From Haematococcus lacustris (lineage: Eukaryota; Chlorophyta; Chlorophyceae; Chlamydomonadales; Haematococcaceae), in the NCBI GenBank assembly GCA_030144725.1, contig JASKMD010000019.1, forward strand, positions 725,310 through 789,309: a stretch of DNA of 64,000 nucleotides, in the 5' to 3' direction. Position numbers and translations under genes: made by a program. The notes below the pieces were generated by a model. That model ran no database searches, was not told the origin of the DNA, and worked only from the letters and a program-made list of their open reading frames with translations. This document shows, in pieces, positions 59,332 to 64,000 of this stretch (the first letter of the stretch is position 1; each line of letters opens with the position of its first letter).

Positions 59332-60358
59332 TCATATCAGCTCGTCAAAATCCAGCTCCAGGTCACAATCATCCACTGCCATGGTTGGCAGGCAGTCCGC
59401 CAAGCAAGGCATGGTGAATGAGAGACTCTCTGCATGCAGACGCATGAGCAACAGCACGTTACAATCTGTGTATGTTTGTTACTTCAGTATGTAGAAAGCA
59501 GAGAGGTTTCAAAGTGTGTGTTGGTATTGCCTCCATGTCTGGCTGAGGTATCCTAACCTGGAAAGCTGTACTTGGTGTCCGAGTCAAAGACGTATGGGGG
59601 GACAGTGATGTGGATGGCGTCTTCAGCATCTGAGCCGCTGTCTGGAGGACTGCCACATATCTGCAATGAAGAGTCAGGACAACAGTCCATTATACACGCT
59701 ATTCGTAAAGGGATTTGCTGAGAAAGCAACGCACCAAAAGGTTGCAAGAGGGTGCTGCGGCAGCTGCTATGCTGGACACCATCTTTGCCACACGACTGTG
59801 AATGCCAGCATTATCTTTGGCTTCTCTGTGCTGCTCTTGTTGCAGCCATGTCATGCCTGCCGGCTTCTCCACGCTGCCCCAGTGCGTGGTATTGCACGCT
59901 GTCGGCTTTGACTGCACGGCTATGCTCACTGCTGGACCCTGGACAGGTTGCTGCTTCAGGGCTGGTTTGCTTTGGGTCAACGGTGGTCGCGCGCCAGCTT
60001 TCAGTTGGGCAGACGCTGCCATTGAAGGAGGCGGGCCTGCTTTGTTGGTGATGTCGCCCAAGGCTCGGCGCGCTGGCTGGTTGCTTGTGCCCTTGGACCC
60101 AGTGACAGCGTCCTTGCTGATGATTGTTGTCCCAAATGCGCGCTTAGTTGGGGCGTGGCCCTTCGTAACATTGTCTGTCTCAAGGCCCAGCCTCGACGCC
60201 TGCTTTCCTGCTGCTAAGCCCCTATACAAGCTACCAGCATTCTCGTCCTGGACCAACGCACTGCGTACGCCCAACATTCTGTTGTATCCGCGTTGTTCTA
60301 ATGTCTGAGTGGTTGACACGTGAAGTCCTCCAGGTCGCAACCTTGTCTCCATGTACAT
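59332..60358 (-). CDS. D-box/DEN-box protein, securin/PATRONUS-like candidate
   Basis: Three exons, 59735-60358 (ATG 60358), 59558-59660 and 59332-59429, join in phase to 274 aa; a second possible ATG lies at 60276. Residues 97-105 (RRALGDITN) are a full RxxLxxxxN destruction box. Residues 38-42 (DENAG) form a DEN-type motif ahead of it, and KRAFGTTI (72-79) is a weaker box. The middle is low-complexity Ala/Pro/Gln/Lys. The tail is acidic and ends DDCDLELDFDELI. A DEN box, then a D-box with ITNK, then an acidic C-terminus is the layout of plant PATRONUS proteins, which protect cohesion, and resembles securins. There is no cyclin box, so it is not cyclin B. Securins diverge fast, so the assignment is inference. 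It lies 234 bp after the PRMT4 stop, same strand. Confidence 0.55.
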
Positions 60359-60382
60359 AGGTCACTCGAAATTGTGCATTTG

Positions 60383-60387
60383 TTACA
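60383..60387 (-). terminator. Putative PRMT4 polyadenylation signal (TGTAA)
   Basis: TGTAA on the minus strand about 206 nt after the PRMT4 stop and just before the D-box gene start. This motif is the chlorophyte polyadenylation signal; five bases can occur by chance. Confidence 0.4.
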
Positions 60388-60592
60388 GGACCCGCCCTTA
60401 CAGGTGGTTGACATAGGCCAGGACCCGAGTAGTGCGTCAATTACCGTGGGACCAAACAGGTAAAAAGGATGAGTCCTTCCGGCGCAGCCCTGCACCACCA
60501 GTATAGCGTGTCGAGTAACCCTTGGCAGCATATAGGCAGTCTAGTCCATTTGGCATTAGGTTGCTAAGCACCTATCCTGTCATAGTACCTGA

Positions 60593-64000
<3,408 letters not shown>

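Noticed and set aside
59332..60358. Cyclin B identity for the D-box protein
   Set aside because: The N-terminal RRALGDITN box is cyclin-like, but there is no cyclin fold and the protein ends after 274 residues.

Overview
The window is a nuclear genome fragment of a green alga, most likely a chlorophyte of the Chlamydomonadales type (inference). The grounds are GC-rich, intron-dense genes with short exons, proteins whose closest known relatives are plant or algal families (a ubiquitin-like/LRR protein, a PXN-like peroxisomal carrier, a plant-type PRMT4), CTG/GGGGNN microsatellites in most introns, TGTAA motifs downstream of several stop codons, and a TTAGGG-type interstitial telomere tract. 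Nothing bacterial is present. I rebuilt exon models by hand from conserved protein blocks, splice sites and reading-frame phase. Four complete multi-exon models (SMC4, COX15, TTC4, alpha-SNAP), the carrier and the D-box gene have coding lengths divisible by three.

Layout. 281-4701 (-): TMEM184/LAZ1 (DUF300) membrane protein, 3' end off the window. 5413-10284 (+): peroxisomal-type SLC25 nucleotide/NAD carrier. 10285-20465: gene-poor and repeat-rich, holding a foldback element with two 527-bp inverted arms (11179-13365) and two tandem copies of a unit carrying a CTG-rich VNTR (13693-18845). 20466-25917 (-): UBL-LRR protein with a short transposon-like insert in an intron. 26174-30709 (-): TTC4/Cns1 co-chaperone. 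30814-31134 (+): mitochondrial ribosomal protein bS21m, divergent from TTC4. 32331-33841 (+): alpha-SNAP. 34147-35240 (-): decayed non-LTR retrotransposon. 36355-52199 (-): condensin SMC4, 33 exons. 52836-57838 (-): COX15 heme A synthase, 9 exons. 59332-60358 (-): a D-box/DEN-box protein that I propose as a securin/PATRONUS-like candidate. 60593-64000 (-): PRMT4/CARM1 arginine methyltransferase, 5' end off the window.

Most genes are housekeeping genes: vesicle fusion, Hsp90 co-chaperone, mitochondrial translation, cytochrome oxidase assembly, chromosome condensation. SMC4 and the D-box protein would act in the same cell-cycle phase, but they are not in an operon and the proximity may be chance. 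The most noteworthy items are the D-box protein, the foldback element with its coiled-coil ORF, the tandem VNTR elements, the transposon-like inserts in SMC4 and UBL-LRR introns, and a high share of GC-AG introns.
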